Source: Streptomyces sp. CT34 (GTDB lineage Bacteria > Actinomycetota > Actinomycetes > Streptomycetales > Streptomycetaceae). From it: a stretch of DNA of 64,000 nt. The DNA lies in the NCBI RefSeq assembly GCF_000805335.1, contig NZ_KN708638.1:2365632-2429631 (forward strand). Reading direction: 5' to 3'. The translations under genes were made by a program, and so were the position numbers. Numbering within the stretch: the stretch's first letter is position 1; each line of letters starts with the position of its first letter. Below are positions 33,853 through 42,299 of the stretch, piece after piece. The notes beneath the pieces were generated by a model that was not told the origin of the DNA, searched no databases, and was given only the letters and a program-made list of their open reading frames with translations.

Positions 33853-34380
33853 GTGAGATTGCCCTTCTCATGGTTGACGACGCTGATTGTGGCTACTGTT
33901 TTCGCTGCTGCCGCAATCCCGCTGTGGAACAGCCAAGAGCACGCCGCCAGAGTCGCAGTGGTTTTCGCGGGACCGATGGTCATCGCCGCGTTGTGCACTT
34001 GGTCTTACGCAACACGGCTGCACCAAGCGAAGAGAAAGGGAGGCATGCCGGTCACCCTTTCCGCCTTCCTCCTTTTCCTCCTCATCGTGTCCTGGGGCAT
34101 AGGCATACCCGCCTCGCTCTTCATGGCACCGTTCGCCGCACTGGCAGGAGCAACTTCCCTTGCCATCGGCTGGCTTGCGCACACTCTTGTTCTCAAGGGG
34201 CACTGGGCCGGCGTGCTTCTGCACATGTCACAGGCCGCTGTCGGTGCGGCGGTCTCCTTGTGGCGGCCGGTCGATGACGGCTTCTGGAACCTGGTGCTGG
34301 GCGTATGCCTCGGCTTCCTCGTGCTCTTGCCGACAGGTTTCGCCTGGTCCCGACGCGGTGACACCCACAAGGTGGTGTGA
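33853..34380 (+). CDS. Integral membrane protein, about five helices
   Basis: GTG 33853 has GGATGAG 4 bp upstream. The 175-aa protein has hydrophobic segments at about 8-26, 35-52, 66-87, 93-112 and 145-163 (LTTLIVATVFAAAAIPLW, VSWGIGIPASLFMAPFAALA, LVLGVCLGFLVLLPTGFAW). There are no catalytic motifs. It stands after the terminator of the large secreted gene and has no obvious partner. It could be an immunity or envelope factor for neighbouring exported proteins, but nothing in the sequence shows this. Confidence 0.7.
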   Translation: MRLPFSWLTTLIVATVFAAAAIPLWNSQEHAARVAVVFAGPMVIAALCTWSYATRLHQAKRKGGMPVTLSAFLLFLLIVSWGIGIPASLFMAPFAALAGATSLAIGWLAHTLVLKGHWAGVLLHMSQAAVGAAVSLWRPVDDGFWNLVLGVCLGFLVLLPTGFAWSRRGDTHKVV

Positions 34381-34686
34381 CCCGTCGGGGAGAGGGCCAA
34401 CCGGTTGTCCCGACGGCGGCGATCGGCGGTGGAGCCCAGGTCCGCCGCCCGCAGCTGCACCGGCCCGGACGACTGGCCCACGGGGAAGTTACCGAGCCGT
34501 TGCTTCTTGCCGTGCAACCATGCCGAACCCCACATGACTTGTGCGCCATTTGTCCCATTTGAAGCGAAATTCCCCCTAGAAGTACCCATGGACAGGCAAT
34601 AGATTCCTTTTGCGCATGCCGCATTTAGGCAATGCGGCTCTCTTCGTTGGCCCGTCCAACGCGCCACGCCGCAGGAAGGATTCTCC
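34381..34686. other. 306-bp intergenic region
   Basis: No gene is supported. GTCGGGGAGAGGG is followed by a GC-rich part, then an AT-richer 100 bp (34520-34620) with TTGAAGCGAAATTCCCCC and CTAGAAG that probably holds the promoter of the I36 gene. Confidence 0.45.
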
Positions 34687-35379
34687 GTGCAGATACGCAC
34701 CCGTACCACCATGGCCGCTGCTGCCGTCGCCCTCGCCGCAACCGGCCTTTTCGCCACGCCTGTCTTCGCCGACAACGCCGCTCCCGAGAAGCCCGAGGCC
34801 GTCCCGGGCACGCTCACTCCCGAGGAAGAAGCCCGGGTCCACAGGGAAGTGGGCAACGCGCAAAAGGTCGACATGTACTACCACGGAAAGAAGATCGACT
34901 CTTCCTCCGACGACCTCGGCGGTGCGCAGGTGTGTGCAGAGGTGTCGGAGGACGGCACCATGGAGTGCTTTGACAGTTCGCAGGAGGCCAACTCCTACCT
35001 CGCCCGGCAGGCCCCCTCGGAGCAAGCCAGGCAGGGTGCCAGGGCTGCGGCCACCACGTACAAGTACGAGGACTGCCCCAGTTCCTGGGTGTGCCTGTGG
35101 CAGGACGCCAACTTCTCGGGTCGACGCCTTCAGTGGCCCACCTACCCCCAGGCGAAGACCCGTCACTTGGACCAGTACAGTCCCAGCTTCCGTGACAAGG
35201 CATCCTCCGCATACGTCAACCGGCCGCAGCGTGGTGTGACCCTCTACGACTTCCGCACCGGCATGCCCGACCCCCACCTCTACCTCGGCGCCGGATACAC
35301 CATGTACCCGAACTTCAAGAAGATCTCCTACGCTTACGGCGGCAACTGGAACGACAAGGCAGACGCCATCAAGTTCTGA
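34687..35379 (+). CDS. Secreted peptidase inhibitor I36-like protein
   Basis: GTG 34687 follows GGAAGG at 7 bp. The 230-aa protein has a Sec signal (MQIRTRTTMAAAAVALAATG, cut after VFA). A charged N-terminal part (residues about 28-120: PGTLTPEEEARVHREVGNAQ) follows. The C-terminal 105 residues match the I36/SMPI beta-gamma-crystallin-like fold: YEDCPSSWVCLWQDANFSGR and WPTYPQAKTRHLDQYSPSFR with KASSAYVNRP. SMPI inhibits metalloproteases; crystallin-like members without inhibitor activity also exist. Being exported next to other surface proteins, it could protect them from proteases. Confidence 0.85.
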   Translation: MQIRTRTTMAAAAVALAATGLFATPVFADNAAPEKPEAVPGTLTPEEEARVHREVGNAQKVDMYYHGKKIDSSSDDLGGAQVCAEVSEDGTMECFDSSQEANSYLARQAPSEQARQGARAAATTYKYEDCPSSWVCLWQDANFSGRRLQWPTYPQAKTRHLDQYSPSFRDKASSAYVNRPQRGVTLYDFRTGMPDPHLYLGAGYTMYPNFKKISYAYGGNWNDKADAIKF

Positions 35380-35439
35380 CCTCGCACGTACCCCGACTGA
35401 CTCCCGGGGTATGGCCCGTTTGCCAAGGAGAAGTACCGG

Positions 35440-35877
35440 ATGCACACATGGTCGACACGGTCCGCGGTCCTCGCCCTCGGCGCATGTCTCGCCATCGGCC
35501 TCACCAGCGGCTGCGAGTGGACGGACACCACCGCCCAAGGCACCCCTGCCGAGCAGTCCTCCCTGCCGCCCGATGGCGACCAGGCGCGATCGAAGAAGAA
35601 CGCCGACGACTTCCGCGCCTGGGTCAACTCCCATGGAACCGCACAGCAGAAGGAAGCGGTATCCCATGTGGCCCGCATCATCGGTGACTGGGACGACAAG
35701 ACCGGAAACGCATACGTCTCCACCGACATCAACGGGGGTACGAAGCCGGTGCAGGACGGCATGGCCACCGCTCGCTCCGTCGCCGCCGCCTTCGACAACT
35801 GGCAGGACTCGCAACGGGGTTATGTTTCGGTGTACGACGTATTCGGCAATTCCCTGATCGTCAATCACACGTTCTGA
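35440..35877 (+). CDS. Small secreted lipoprotein (145 aa)
   Basis: AAGGAGAAG about 7 bp upstream supports ATG 35440. Signal MHTWSTRSAVLALGACLAIG ends in lipobox LTSGC. The mature domain is KNADDFRAWVNSHGTAQQKE, VSHVARIIGDWDDKTGNAYV, STDINGG and SVAAAFDNWQDSQRGYVSVY, a pattern I recognise as a streptomycete family of small lipoproteins of unknown function. It follows the I36 gene by 60 bp and is probably co-transcribed with it. Confidence 0.8.
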   Translation: MHTWSTRSAVLALGACLAIGLTSGCEWTDTTAQGTPAEQSSLPPDGDQARSKKNADDFRAWVNSHGTAQQKEAVSHVARIIGDWDDKTGNAYVSTDINGGTKPVQDGMATARSVAAAFDNWQDSQRGYVSVYDVFGNSLIVNHTF

Positions 35878-36505
35878 AGAGGCGGTTCGGCTCCCACTTC
35901 GCCTCGACGGCGGGGCACGCCCTGCCATCGGCATCGTCACGGTCGCGCGCTCCGCTCCGTCAGAGGACAGCGGCGCCGACCCGCTCACGGCCGCGGTGGC
36001 TTCCCTCCCTGGGGGAGGCCACCGGACTCTCGGCCCTACGACCTGCCCCCGCCGTCCCGGCGCCCGGCACGGCCGGTAGCGGAACCCCGCTGCCGCCTGG
36101 CGAAGCGCAGGCCCTGAACCGGCGCGATGCCGAACCCCGGACGGGCTCGGCGCCCTCCCGCACCCTGGCTTACCAGCATCACTCCGACCGTGGCCGCGGA
36201 ACCGCGCACCCTCCCCACGCGACAGCCGTGGCACAGCCTTTCCCGGGCCCCGAAACTCCCCACGAACTGGTAACGCAGAGGGCGCGTCCGTGAATTGACT
36301 GCCCATCAAGAGAGCTGAAGCAGCCCCTCTCCTGCAAGGCCCCGAGATATCACTTCAAAACGGCACCGGCGGCCCGAGCTTTAGCAGACTGACGGGCCGG
36401 CGACTCGGTTGATGCGCGATTTGCCCAGTAAAGATTAAGTCAATAACATGCAATCCTGCCTTATGGGGCATGACGCAACCAATGTCCAACTAAATGGAGA
36501 AGTAC
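35878..36505. other. 628-bp intergenic region
   Basis: I see no supported gene. The first 400 bp are GC-rich with only Arg/Pro/Gly-rich frames. The last 130 bp (about 36376-36500) are AT-richer, with TTAAGTCAATAACATGCAAT, and probably hold the promoter of the FG-GAP gene. Confidence 0.5.
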
Positions 36506-37498
36506 GTGGGTTTCCGTTCCGGCCGTAAGCGTGGCCGCGCACTCGCCAAGATCGCCACCGCGGCGCTCGCCGCGACCCTGCTGGGTGCGACCGAGGGAAC
36601 CGCAGTCGCCGACAGCCCCGACCCCGTTCCGGCCCCTCTGCAGAACATCCAGCCCCGGACGCTGAAGCTGACCGTCCCCTGGGCGGCCAAGGGCAAGGCC
36701 CCGAACGCGCCCGAGAGTCGCATGGCGACGCCCGCGCTCACCGCCCCGGGCGCGGTGAGCTCCCCGACCTTCCACTTCTCGGGCGTGACGCGCGGCGGTG
36801 ACCTCTACCAGCAGATGCCGAACGGCACCGGGTTCGACCCGCGCACGCGCGTGGCGCCCGGCTGGGGCATCTTCAAGGCCGCACAGAACGTCGACCGCGA
36901 CAAGGACGGTTTCGCCGACGGGCTCTACACCTGGGACACCGACGGCAACCTGCGCTTCACGTCCCCGAAGAACGAGTTCGAGACCGAGACCCGTCTGATC
37001 GGCGGGGGCTGGAACATCTACGACAAGGTCCTCTCCCCCGGTGACCTCGGTGGCAACACGGAGTCCGACATCATGGCCATCGACAAGGCGGGCGTGATGT
37101 ATGTCTACCTCGCCCACTCCGACGGCCGGCTGACCGGACGCACCGCGATCGGGGGTGGCTGGGGCCAGTACACCCAGATCGCCGGCCAGGGCGACCTCAC
37201 CGGTGACGGCAAGGCCGACATCGTCGCTCGCGACAAGTCGGGGGTCCTGTGGCTGTACAAGGGCACCGGAAACTGGAAGGCCCCGTTCGAGCCCCGTCAG
37301 AAGATCGGCGGCGGCTGGAACAGGTACGACTCCTTGCTGTCCACCGGTGATGTGGACGGCGACGGCAACGCCGACCTGCTGGCCCGTACCCCCAGCGGCG
37401 ACCTGATGCTGTACAAGGGCAACGGCAACACCCCGGACCCGTACGACAACCCGGTCAAGATCGGCTGGAGTTACGACATCTACCGGCTGATGTTCTGA
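36506..37498 (+). CDS. Secreted FG-GAP/VCBS repeat protein
   Basis: GTG 36506 is preferred over ATG 36494 because GGAGAAG lies 6 bp before it. The product has a signal peptide (RKRGRALAKIATAALAATLL, cut after AVA) and about 330 residues. The mature part has a beta-propeller with Ca-binding-type repeats: DVDRDKDGFADGLYTW, GDLTGDGKADIVARDKSGVL, GDVDGDGNADLLARTPSGDL. Each repeat also carries a GGGWN/GWGxY turn (IGGGWNIYD, IGGGWGQYT, IGGGWNRYD). Related streptomycete proteins often bind surfaces or substrates. No enzyme motif is visible. Confidence 0.88.
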   Translation: MGFRSGRKRGRALAKIATAALAATLLGATEGTAVADSPDPVPAPLQNIQPRTLKLTVPWAAKGKAPNAPESRMATPALTAPGAVSSPTFHFSGVTRGGDLYQQMPNGTGFDPRTRVAPGWGIFKAAQNVDRDKDGFADGLYTWDTDGNLRFTSPKNEFETETRLIGGGWNIYDKVLSPGDLGGNTESDIMAIDKAGVMYVYLAHSDGRLTGRTAIGGGWGQYTQIAGQGDLTGDGKADIVARDKSGVLWLYKGTGNWKAPFEPRQKIGGGWNRYDSLLSTGDVDGDGNADLLARTPSGDLMLYKGNGNTPDPYDNPVKIGWSYDIYRLMF

Positions 37499-38078
37499 CG
37501 CCGCACCGCTTCCTCGGTCAACGCAGGGGCCGCGCTCCCCCGAGGAGTACGACCCCTGCGCCCGCCCCCCGGGTCGACTGCGGCGTGCGCTCGCCGCGGG
37601 CCATACTTACCTAAACAGACATTTACTGATACCTCCCGCCATCAACGGGCATAGCGCAGCAGGGGATTCGACCAGTCATGACCGTGGAGGCCGGGCCCGT
37701 ACGCCCTGCTTCGGGCACCGTCCAGGAGCGGTCGGGCATGTCCCGCCCCGTTCCTGACTGTGGGGGCAGGCGATGTGCGGCGACACCGTCCCTGAAGGAA
37801 TGGTCCAGGACTCCGTGAACAGACCGAGAGGCCCCGGGCCCGGCTTCCGGACTCCCGACCTTGTCGCACGCACGGGTCTGCCGGAGACCTGATCTGCCAC
37901 AGACCCGATCTGTCAGAGACCCGATCTGTCAGAGACCTGAGAGGGACGAGCGGGAACACACAGCCGCCCCTCACATATCCGTCGACCGACGGCAATCGAA
38001 ATCTCCGAGTTGCGTTTCCGTCTGCCCGCGTACTCCGGGCCGCGCCCACGGGACGCTGGAAGGGTTACTGAACACAGA
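37499..38078. other. 580-bp intergenic region before the ALF/lectin/toxin cluster
   Basis: No supported gene. The region holds a 16-bp tandem repeat (37885-37940). Overlapping short frames on both strands are low-complexity. The promoter of the downstream cluster should lie in the last 150 bp, where CCGAGTTGCG-like and GAAGGGTTACTGAACACAG sequence precedes ATG 38079. Confidence 0.5.
37885..37940. repeat. 16-bp tandem repeat AGACCCGATCTGTCAG
   Basis: Three full units (37885, 37901, 37917) and a partial fourth (37933). Units two and three are identical. The repeat lies 139 bp upstream of the ALF-AbfB gene. Each unit contains a near-palindrome (CTGATCTG/CAGATCGG type), so it could bind a regulator. 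Confidence 0.8.
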
Positions 38079-39668
38079 ATGGACAAGAGCCGCACCAACA
38101 ACGCGGGAATGCGGAGGGCCGTCAGGCGTGGGATCGTGACCGCCACCGCGCTCGCGGCGGTCACCGGCGTGGCCGCACCGGTTTCCTTTGCCGCGCCGAC
38201 GGACTCGGTTGCCCGGGCAGCGGATATCGGGACCAACGACAAGCAGCGGGTGGACGCCGCGGCCGTGGTCCGCCTGGACCCGAGCCCCGACGTGATGCTT
38301 CTCAGCGACAGCGACTTCATCCACGCGCTGTGGCAGAAGGCCAGGGACGCCGGCGATTCCCTGCGAGCGGTGCGTACGGCCGCCGAGGAAGTCATGATGG
38401 TCGGCACCTCGGCCGAGGACCAAATACGGTTCATCACCACCGGAATCCACGAGGCGTATGAGGTCGACAAGCAGCGGGAGAAGGACCGTGCCGCTGCCGA
38501 CCGTGCGGCGCGGACCGCCAAGCAGCAGGTCCTGATCAAGATCGGCATACCGGTCACTCCGGAATTGCTGGGGCTCAGCGACGACAACTTCATCCGGAAG
38601 GTGATGAAGGACCCGGCTTCCGGGCCGGAGGTCCGGGACGCGGCTGCCCGCGCGTTGGCCGGTGATGCCGCGGCCTGGCAGGAGTTCATCGCCACCGGCG
38701 CGCGTGAGGCCCGGGACCGGGACGTGGCCAACGAGCTCAAGGAGAAGGCGGAGAAGGAGGCCCAGGAACTCAAGCGGCGCGAGGAACTCAAGGACCGCAA
38801 GGGCACCGCGACGCTGTTCGAGACGCGCTTCGACATCTCGTTCTCGGATTCCGTCTTCGAGCTGAGCGACGACAACTTCATCCGCGAACTCCTGCGCCGT
38901 ACCCCCGCCGACGGCCGGCACACCGAGCTCTACGCCGCGGCACAGCGGGCGGTGCTCAGCTCCAACCCTGCGGATTGGAAGGAATTCCTTCACGCCGGTG
39001 CCACGAAGGCCAACAATCTCGACTACGAGAACCTCCGCAAGAAGCGGGCCGAGGCGGACCGCAGGCTGGCGCTGCAGATCCAGGCACGCGCCGAGAAGAC
39101 CGGGGTCCACCCGGGTCTGGTCGCCGCGGCGAAGAAGGCACTGGCCGGCAGCGACGAGGACGTCGCGCGGTTCCTCATGGAGGGCCAGTACCGCGCGCTG
39201 CGGCAGTCCTTCCAGGCGAGCAGTGCCCAACTCGCCGGCTGGTACATCCGCCAGTCCGACGCGGACAAGGGAGAGTCCTTCCTCGCTCCCGTCAACGGCC
39301 GGGCCAGGCAGGCCGACCGCGAGGACGCCACCTGGGTCGTCGTGCCCGCCCTCGGCGGCCAGGCCGGTTGCTACTCCTTCGAGTCGGCCCGCAAGCCCGG
39401 CTACTACCTGATGCAGAAGGACCTCCGGGTCCGACTGGCCGCCGACGACAAGAGCGAGGCATTTCGCAAGGACGCCAGCTGGTGCGCCCGCAAGGGCCTG
39501 GCCGGTTCTGGTACGTCCTTCGAGTCGGCGGGCAAGGCGGGGCGCTGGCTGCGGCAGTTCCAGGGTGACCTCTACGCGGCCGACAAGGGCGGCAAGCAGC
39601 GCTACGAGGCCGAGAAGGACTTCGCCCAGGACGCCACCTGGAAGATCTCCGCCCCGCTCGCGCGCTGA
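38079..39668 (+). CDS. Secreted ALF-repeat protein with AbfB-like domain
   Basis: ATG 38079 gives a 529-aa protein; the ribosome site (GGAAGGG) is far. Signal peptide MRRAVRRGIVTATALAAVTG (from residue 11; cut near SFA). The region to about residue 370 has three ALF (Ala-Leu-Phe) short-repeat units: LLSDSDFIHALWQKARDAGD, LSDDNFIRKVMKDPASGPEV with DAAAWQEFIATGAREARDRD, and LSDDNFIRELLRRTPADGRH with DWKEFLHAGATKANN. A helical stretch follows. The C-terminal about 130 residues match the AbfB (arabinose-binding beta-trefoil) pattern GWYIRQSDADKGE, CYSFESARKPGYYLM and TSFESAGKAGRWLRQF. Probably binds a glycan. First gene of a five-gene run up to the toxin. Confidence 0.85.
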   Translation: MDKSRTNNAGMRRAVRRGIVTATALAAVTGVAAPVSFAAPTDSVARAADIGTNDKQRVDAAAVVRLDPSPDVMLLSDSDFIHALWQKARDAGDSLRAVRTAAEEVMMVGTSAEDQIRFITTGIHEAYEVDKQREKDRAAADRAARTAKQQVLIKIGIPVTPELLGLSDDNFIRKVMKDPASGPEVRDAAARALAGDAAAWQEFIATGAREARDRDVANELKEKAEKEAQELKRREELKDRKGTATLFETRFDISFSDSVFELSDDNFIRELLRRTPADGRHTELYAAAQRAVLSSNPADWKEFLHAGATKANNLDYENLRKKRAEADRRLALQIQARAEKTGVHPGLVAAAKKALAGSDEDVARFLMEGQYRALRQSFQASSAQLAGWYIRQSDADKGESFLAPVNGRARQADREDATWVVVPALGGQAGCYSFESARKPGYYLMQKDLRVRLAADDKSEAFRKDASWCARKGLAGSGTSFESAGKAGRWLRQFQGDLYAADKGGKQRYEAEKDFAQDATWKISAPLAR

Positions 39669-39734
39669 CGCTCCGCCCGGCGAACCCACTCCTCTCCTCT
39701 ACCTCCTCACGAAGCAAGAAGGACGGACACCCCC

Positions 39735-40289
39735 ATGTCCCGGATCACCCGAGTCGCGCTGGCCATCGGCGCCGGCGTCACCGCGCTGGCCGGCAGCGTC
39801 ACCACGGCACACGCAGACGAGGCCGCGCCCCGCGCCAACGCCGTCCAGTCGGCGGTCGTCCAGTTGCGGGCGGCCCACAGCGGTCAGTGCCTCACCATCG
39901 ACAACGGCAGCTTCCGCAACGGCGCCAACGCCGTTCAGTCGAAGTGTGCCGACGGGGCGGACAGCCAGCTCTTCGAGCTGGTCTCCACCGGATCGGCGAC
40001 CTTCGAGGTGCGTGCCAAGTACAGCGGCAAGTGCCTTGAGGTGGAGAACAGCGGCACCCAGGCAGGCGCCAACGTCCAGCAGTGGTGGTGCACCGGCGGC
40101 AACCAGATGCGCTGGCGCCTGGTGATGGTCGACGTCGCCAAGGAGCTCTACGAGCTGCGGCCCATGCACACGGACCTGCGCTGCCTGGACATCAAGGACT
40201 CCAGCCTCAAGGAAGGCGCCAACGCGCAGAGTTGGTACTGCAACGGCACCGCCGCGCAGCGCTGGCAGCTCAAGCCGGCCACGGCCTGA
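39735..40289 (+). CDS. Secreted ricin-type beta-trefoil lectin
   Basis: ATG 39735 has AAGGA about 12 bp upstream. The 184-aa protein has a signal peptide (MSRITRVALAIGAGVTALAG, cut after AHA). One ricin-B lectin domain of three repeats follows: VVQLRAAHSGQCLTIDNGSF, FEVRAKYSGKCLEVENSGTQ with VQQWWC, and LYELRPMHTDLRCLDIKDSS with AQSWYC. The QxW motifs, the Cys pairs and the D/N residues for sugar contact are present. Closely related to the next gene: the middle repeat SGKCLEVENSGTQAGA is identical in both. A glycan-binding subunit of the toxin cluster is an inference. Confidence 0.9.
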   Translation: MSRITRVALAIGAGVTALAGSVTTAHADEAAPRANAVQSAVVQLRAAHSGQCLTIDNGSFRNGANAVQSKCADGADSQLFELVSTGSATFEVRAKYSGKCLEVENSGTQAGANVQQWWCTGGNQMRWRLVMVDVAKELYELRPMHTDLRCLDIKDSSLKEGANAQSWYCNGTAAQRWQLKPATA

Positions 40290-40321
40290 TCCCCACCCAT
40301 CGAGAAGAAACGGACCTCCAG

Positions 40322-41002
40322 ATGTCTCGGACCATCCGAGCCGCCCTGGCCATCGCCTGCAGCGTTGCCGCACTGACCGCCGGCGCGACCACCGCCCACG
40401 CGAGCGGGGACGACTCCGCACGGGAAGCCGCCGCGAAGGCCGCCGCAGCCGCCAAGGCCGCCGGCAAGAAGGACGCGGCCGGCGACGCCGCCGACAAGGC
40501 GTTCGAAGCCGCGCGCGAAGCCGCCAAGAAGGCCCAGACCGCCAAGGACGCCGCCTCGGACAAGGGCGACACCGTCCGGCTCCAGCTCCCGCACAGCGGC
40601 AAGTGCCTGGGCATCGACTCCGCGAGCAAGGACAACGGCGCGGCGGCGCTGCAGTGGACGTGCAACGAAGGCCAGGCACAGCAGTGGCGCGCCATACCCA
40701 CCGTCGACTCGTCCTTCGTGCTGCGCAACGAGAACAGCGGCAAGTGCCTTGAGGTGGAGAACAGCGGCACCCAGGCAGGCGCGCGGGTCCAGCAGTGGGG
40801 GTGCAGCGGTGGCGGTGCCCAGCTGCGCTGGCGGATGGTTCTCGTCGATCCCGTCAGCAAGCTCTACCAGCTGCGCCCCATGCACACGCCGGATCGCTGC
40901 CTGGACATCGACCACAGCAAGAAGGACGACGGCGTCAAGGCCCAGCAGTGGTACTGCAACCAGACCGAGGCGCAGCTGTGGCGGGTGCTGCCGGTCAAGT
41001 GA
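40322..41002 (+). CDS. Secreted ricin-type lectin with Ala-rich helix
   Basis: ATG 40322 lies 32 bp after the previous stop. The 226-aa protein has a near-identical signal (MSRTIRAALAIACSVAALTA). A helical linker of about 45 residues rich in Ala, Lys and Asp (AREAAAKAAAAAKAAGKKDA) may form a coiled coil like that of the toxin. A ricin-B domain follows (LQLPHSGKCLGIDSASKDNG, FVLRNENSGKCLEVENSGTQ, LRPMHTPDRCLDIDHSKKDD). It is a tandem duplicate of the previous gene plus the helix. Its stop is enclosed in a hairpin (41000-41045) that also covers the ribosome site of the next gene. Confidence 0.9.
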   Translation: MSRTIRAALAIACSVAALTAGATTAHASGDDSAREAAAKAAAAAKAAGKKDAAGDAADKAFEAAREAAKKAQTAKDAASDKGDTVRLQLPHSGKCLGIDSASKDNGAAALQWTCNEGQAQQWRAIPTVDSSFVLRNENSGKCLEVENSGTQAGARVQQWGCSGGGAQLRWRMVLVDPVSKLYQLRPMHTPDRCLDIDHSKKDDGVKAQQWYCNQTEAQLWRVLPVK

Positions 41003-41045
41003 CCTCTCGATCAGCCCAATTGAACCTTCCGATCCTGAGAGGTCA
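41000..41045 (+). promoter_or_regulatory. Coupling hairpin that hides the next ribosome site
   Basis: TGACCTCTC (41000-41008, starting with the lectin stop codon) pairs perfectly over 9 bp with GAGAGGTCA (41037-41045), which contains the GAGAGG ribosome site of the ALF gene (GTG 41049). A ribosome finishing the lectin gene would open the stem, so the ALF protein should be made mainly when the lectin is translated. Confidence 0.7.
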
Positions 41046-41048
41046 ACA

Positions 41049-42152
41049 GTGAGCCGTAAGTTGTGGATCGCGCAGGCGGTGACGGCGGGCCTGCTGGCCG
41101 GTGGTACCGCCTTCGCGACGGTGACCCCCGCCTGGGCCGACGCCCCGGTGCCCGCCGTCGTCCCGGCCGACCGGCCGGCGGACCAGGCCGGGTCCGCCAA
41201 GGCCGCGGCGGCCGAGGAGGCGCGCGACTACGTCCATCGGCTGGCGATGTCGCGTCTGCCTGCCGAGATCCGTACCTCGGCGTGGAACGCGCTGCGCAAC
41301 TCCCGTGGGGACGAGGCGATCGCGGAGTGGCTGGCGCCCGGCGGCGGCTATGACTACGCCAAGCAGCGGCTGCGGGACACCCGGGTCCGGAACAGGGCGT
41401 TCTGCGAACGGGTCGTGCAGACCCACACCGCCGAGTTCTCCCCCGCGGCACGCGCCGCGGCGGCCCGTGCGTTGAAGGGCACGGACGCGGACCGGGCGGC
41501 GTTCGTGCGGACCGGGTACGCCGAGGCGCAGCAGCGCGACCGGGCCACCCGCGAGGCGGACGGCCGACAGAAGCTGGAAGTCGCCGCCGGGGACCGGGAG
41601 TTCGTCCGTTCGGTCGCCGAGAGCGACCCGGGCGAGCAGGTGCGGGTGGCGGCCCAGTGGGCGCTGCGGCCCGGGGCGTCCGACGCGGACATCGCGGAGT
41701 TCTTCGGCTACGGCTGGGTGACCGGCGCGTCCCTGGACCTGGAGGGCTACCGGCTGCGGACCGCGGACGCGGAGCGGGTACGGCACAACACCCTGTCCCG
41801 TCTGATCAAGGAGGCGGAGGCGGCCGAGGCCGCGGTGCACGGCGCGGTCGACGCGGCCAAGGCCAGGGCCGAGGCCGAACGGGCCTGGCAGGCGGTTGCC
41901 GAGCACGCGGGCGCCGCGCAGAAGGCCTGGCTGGCCGAGCAGGCCGCGGCCAAGGCCCAGGCGGACAACTGGAAGCACGTCGCCGCGCTCGCCAAGGAAG
42001 CCGCGGACGGGATCTGGCAGGGCATCGCCGATCCGGCCGAGGCCACCGGGGACTCCTGGGCCGAGGAACAGGCGCAAGCGGCCGAGACCGCCCGGTTCTG
42101 GCGGGACATGTACGACCGCGCCCAGGCCGCCGAGAGCCGCGTCAGGGGCTGA
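41049..42152 (+). CDS. Secreted ALF-repeat protein with Ala-rich helical tail
   Basis: GTG 41049 is chosen by GAGAGG 6 bp upstream. The 367-aa protein has a signal peptide (MSRKLWIAQAVTAGLLAGGT, cut after AWA). ALF-type units follow in residues about 55-235: MSRLPAEIRTSAWNALRNSR, DEAIAEWLAPGG, FSPAARAAAARALKGTDADR and EQVRVAAQWALRPGASDADI with EFFGYGW. The C-terminal 120 residues form a long amphipathic helix (HNTLSRLIKEAEAAEAAVHG, AEAERAWQAVAEHAGAAQKA). The ALF-then-coiled-coil order is the same as in the toxin downstream, as if it were a toxin-less version. Confidence 0.85.
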   Translation: MSRKLWIAQAVTAGLLAGGTAFATVTPAWADAPVPAVVPADRPADQAGSAKAAAAEEARDYVHRLAMSRLPAEIRTSAWNALRNSRGDEAIAEWLAPGGGYDYAKQRLRDTRVRNRAFCERVVQTHTAEFSPAARAAAARALKGTDADRAAFVRTGYAEAQQRDRATREADGRQKLEVAAGDREFVRSVAESDPGEQVRVAAQWALRPGASDADIAEFFGYGWVTGASLDLEGYRLRTADAERVRHNTLSRLIKEAEAAEAAVHGAVDAAKARAEAERAWQAVAEHAGAAQKAWLAEQAAAKAQADNWKHVAALAKEAADGIWQGIADPAEATGDSWAEEQAQAAETARFWRDMYDRAQAAESRVRG

Positions 42153-42166
42153 CCTTCCCAGTCGTT

Positions 42167-42196
42167 CAGCCGGCGCGCGGCCCTGCGCGCCGGCTG
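42167..42196 (+). terminator. Hairpin after the ALF gene
   Basis: A 12-bp perfect stem (CAGCCGGCGCGC and complement) with loop GGCCCT starts 14 bp after the stop codon of the ALF gene. Confidence 0.8.
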
Positions 42197-42199
42197 GAT

Positions 42200-42236
42200 A
42201 CCCCTGCCCTGCTCGCACATGCAGGTCAGGGGTTTT
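42200..42236 (+). terminator. Rho-independent-like terminator with U-tract
   Basis: ACCCCTG pairs with CAGGGGT, extended by inner CCTGC/GCAGG, followed by TTTTCG. With the preceding hairpin it separates the ALF gene from the toxin gene. The toxin probably has its own promoter in the 60 bp that follow, where the palindrome CCCAATTGGG (42276-42285) lies 15 bp before the start. Confidence 0.65.
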
Positions 42237-42299
42237 CGCTTTACCTCCAACTCACCCAAATCCATCCCAACTCATCCCAATTGGGGGTTTCTTTCCGTG

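Noticed and set aside
34005..34874. 289-codon minus-strand frame opposite the membrane and I36 genes
   Set aside because: Composition is random-like and it lacks start signals. The + strand genes have signal peptide and membrane helices.
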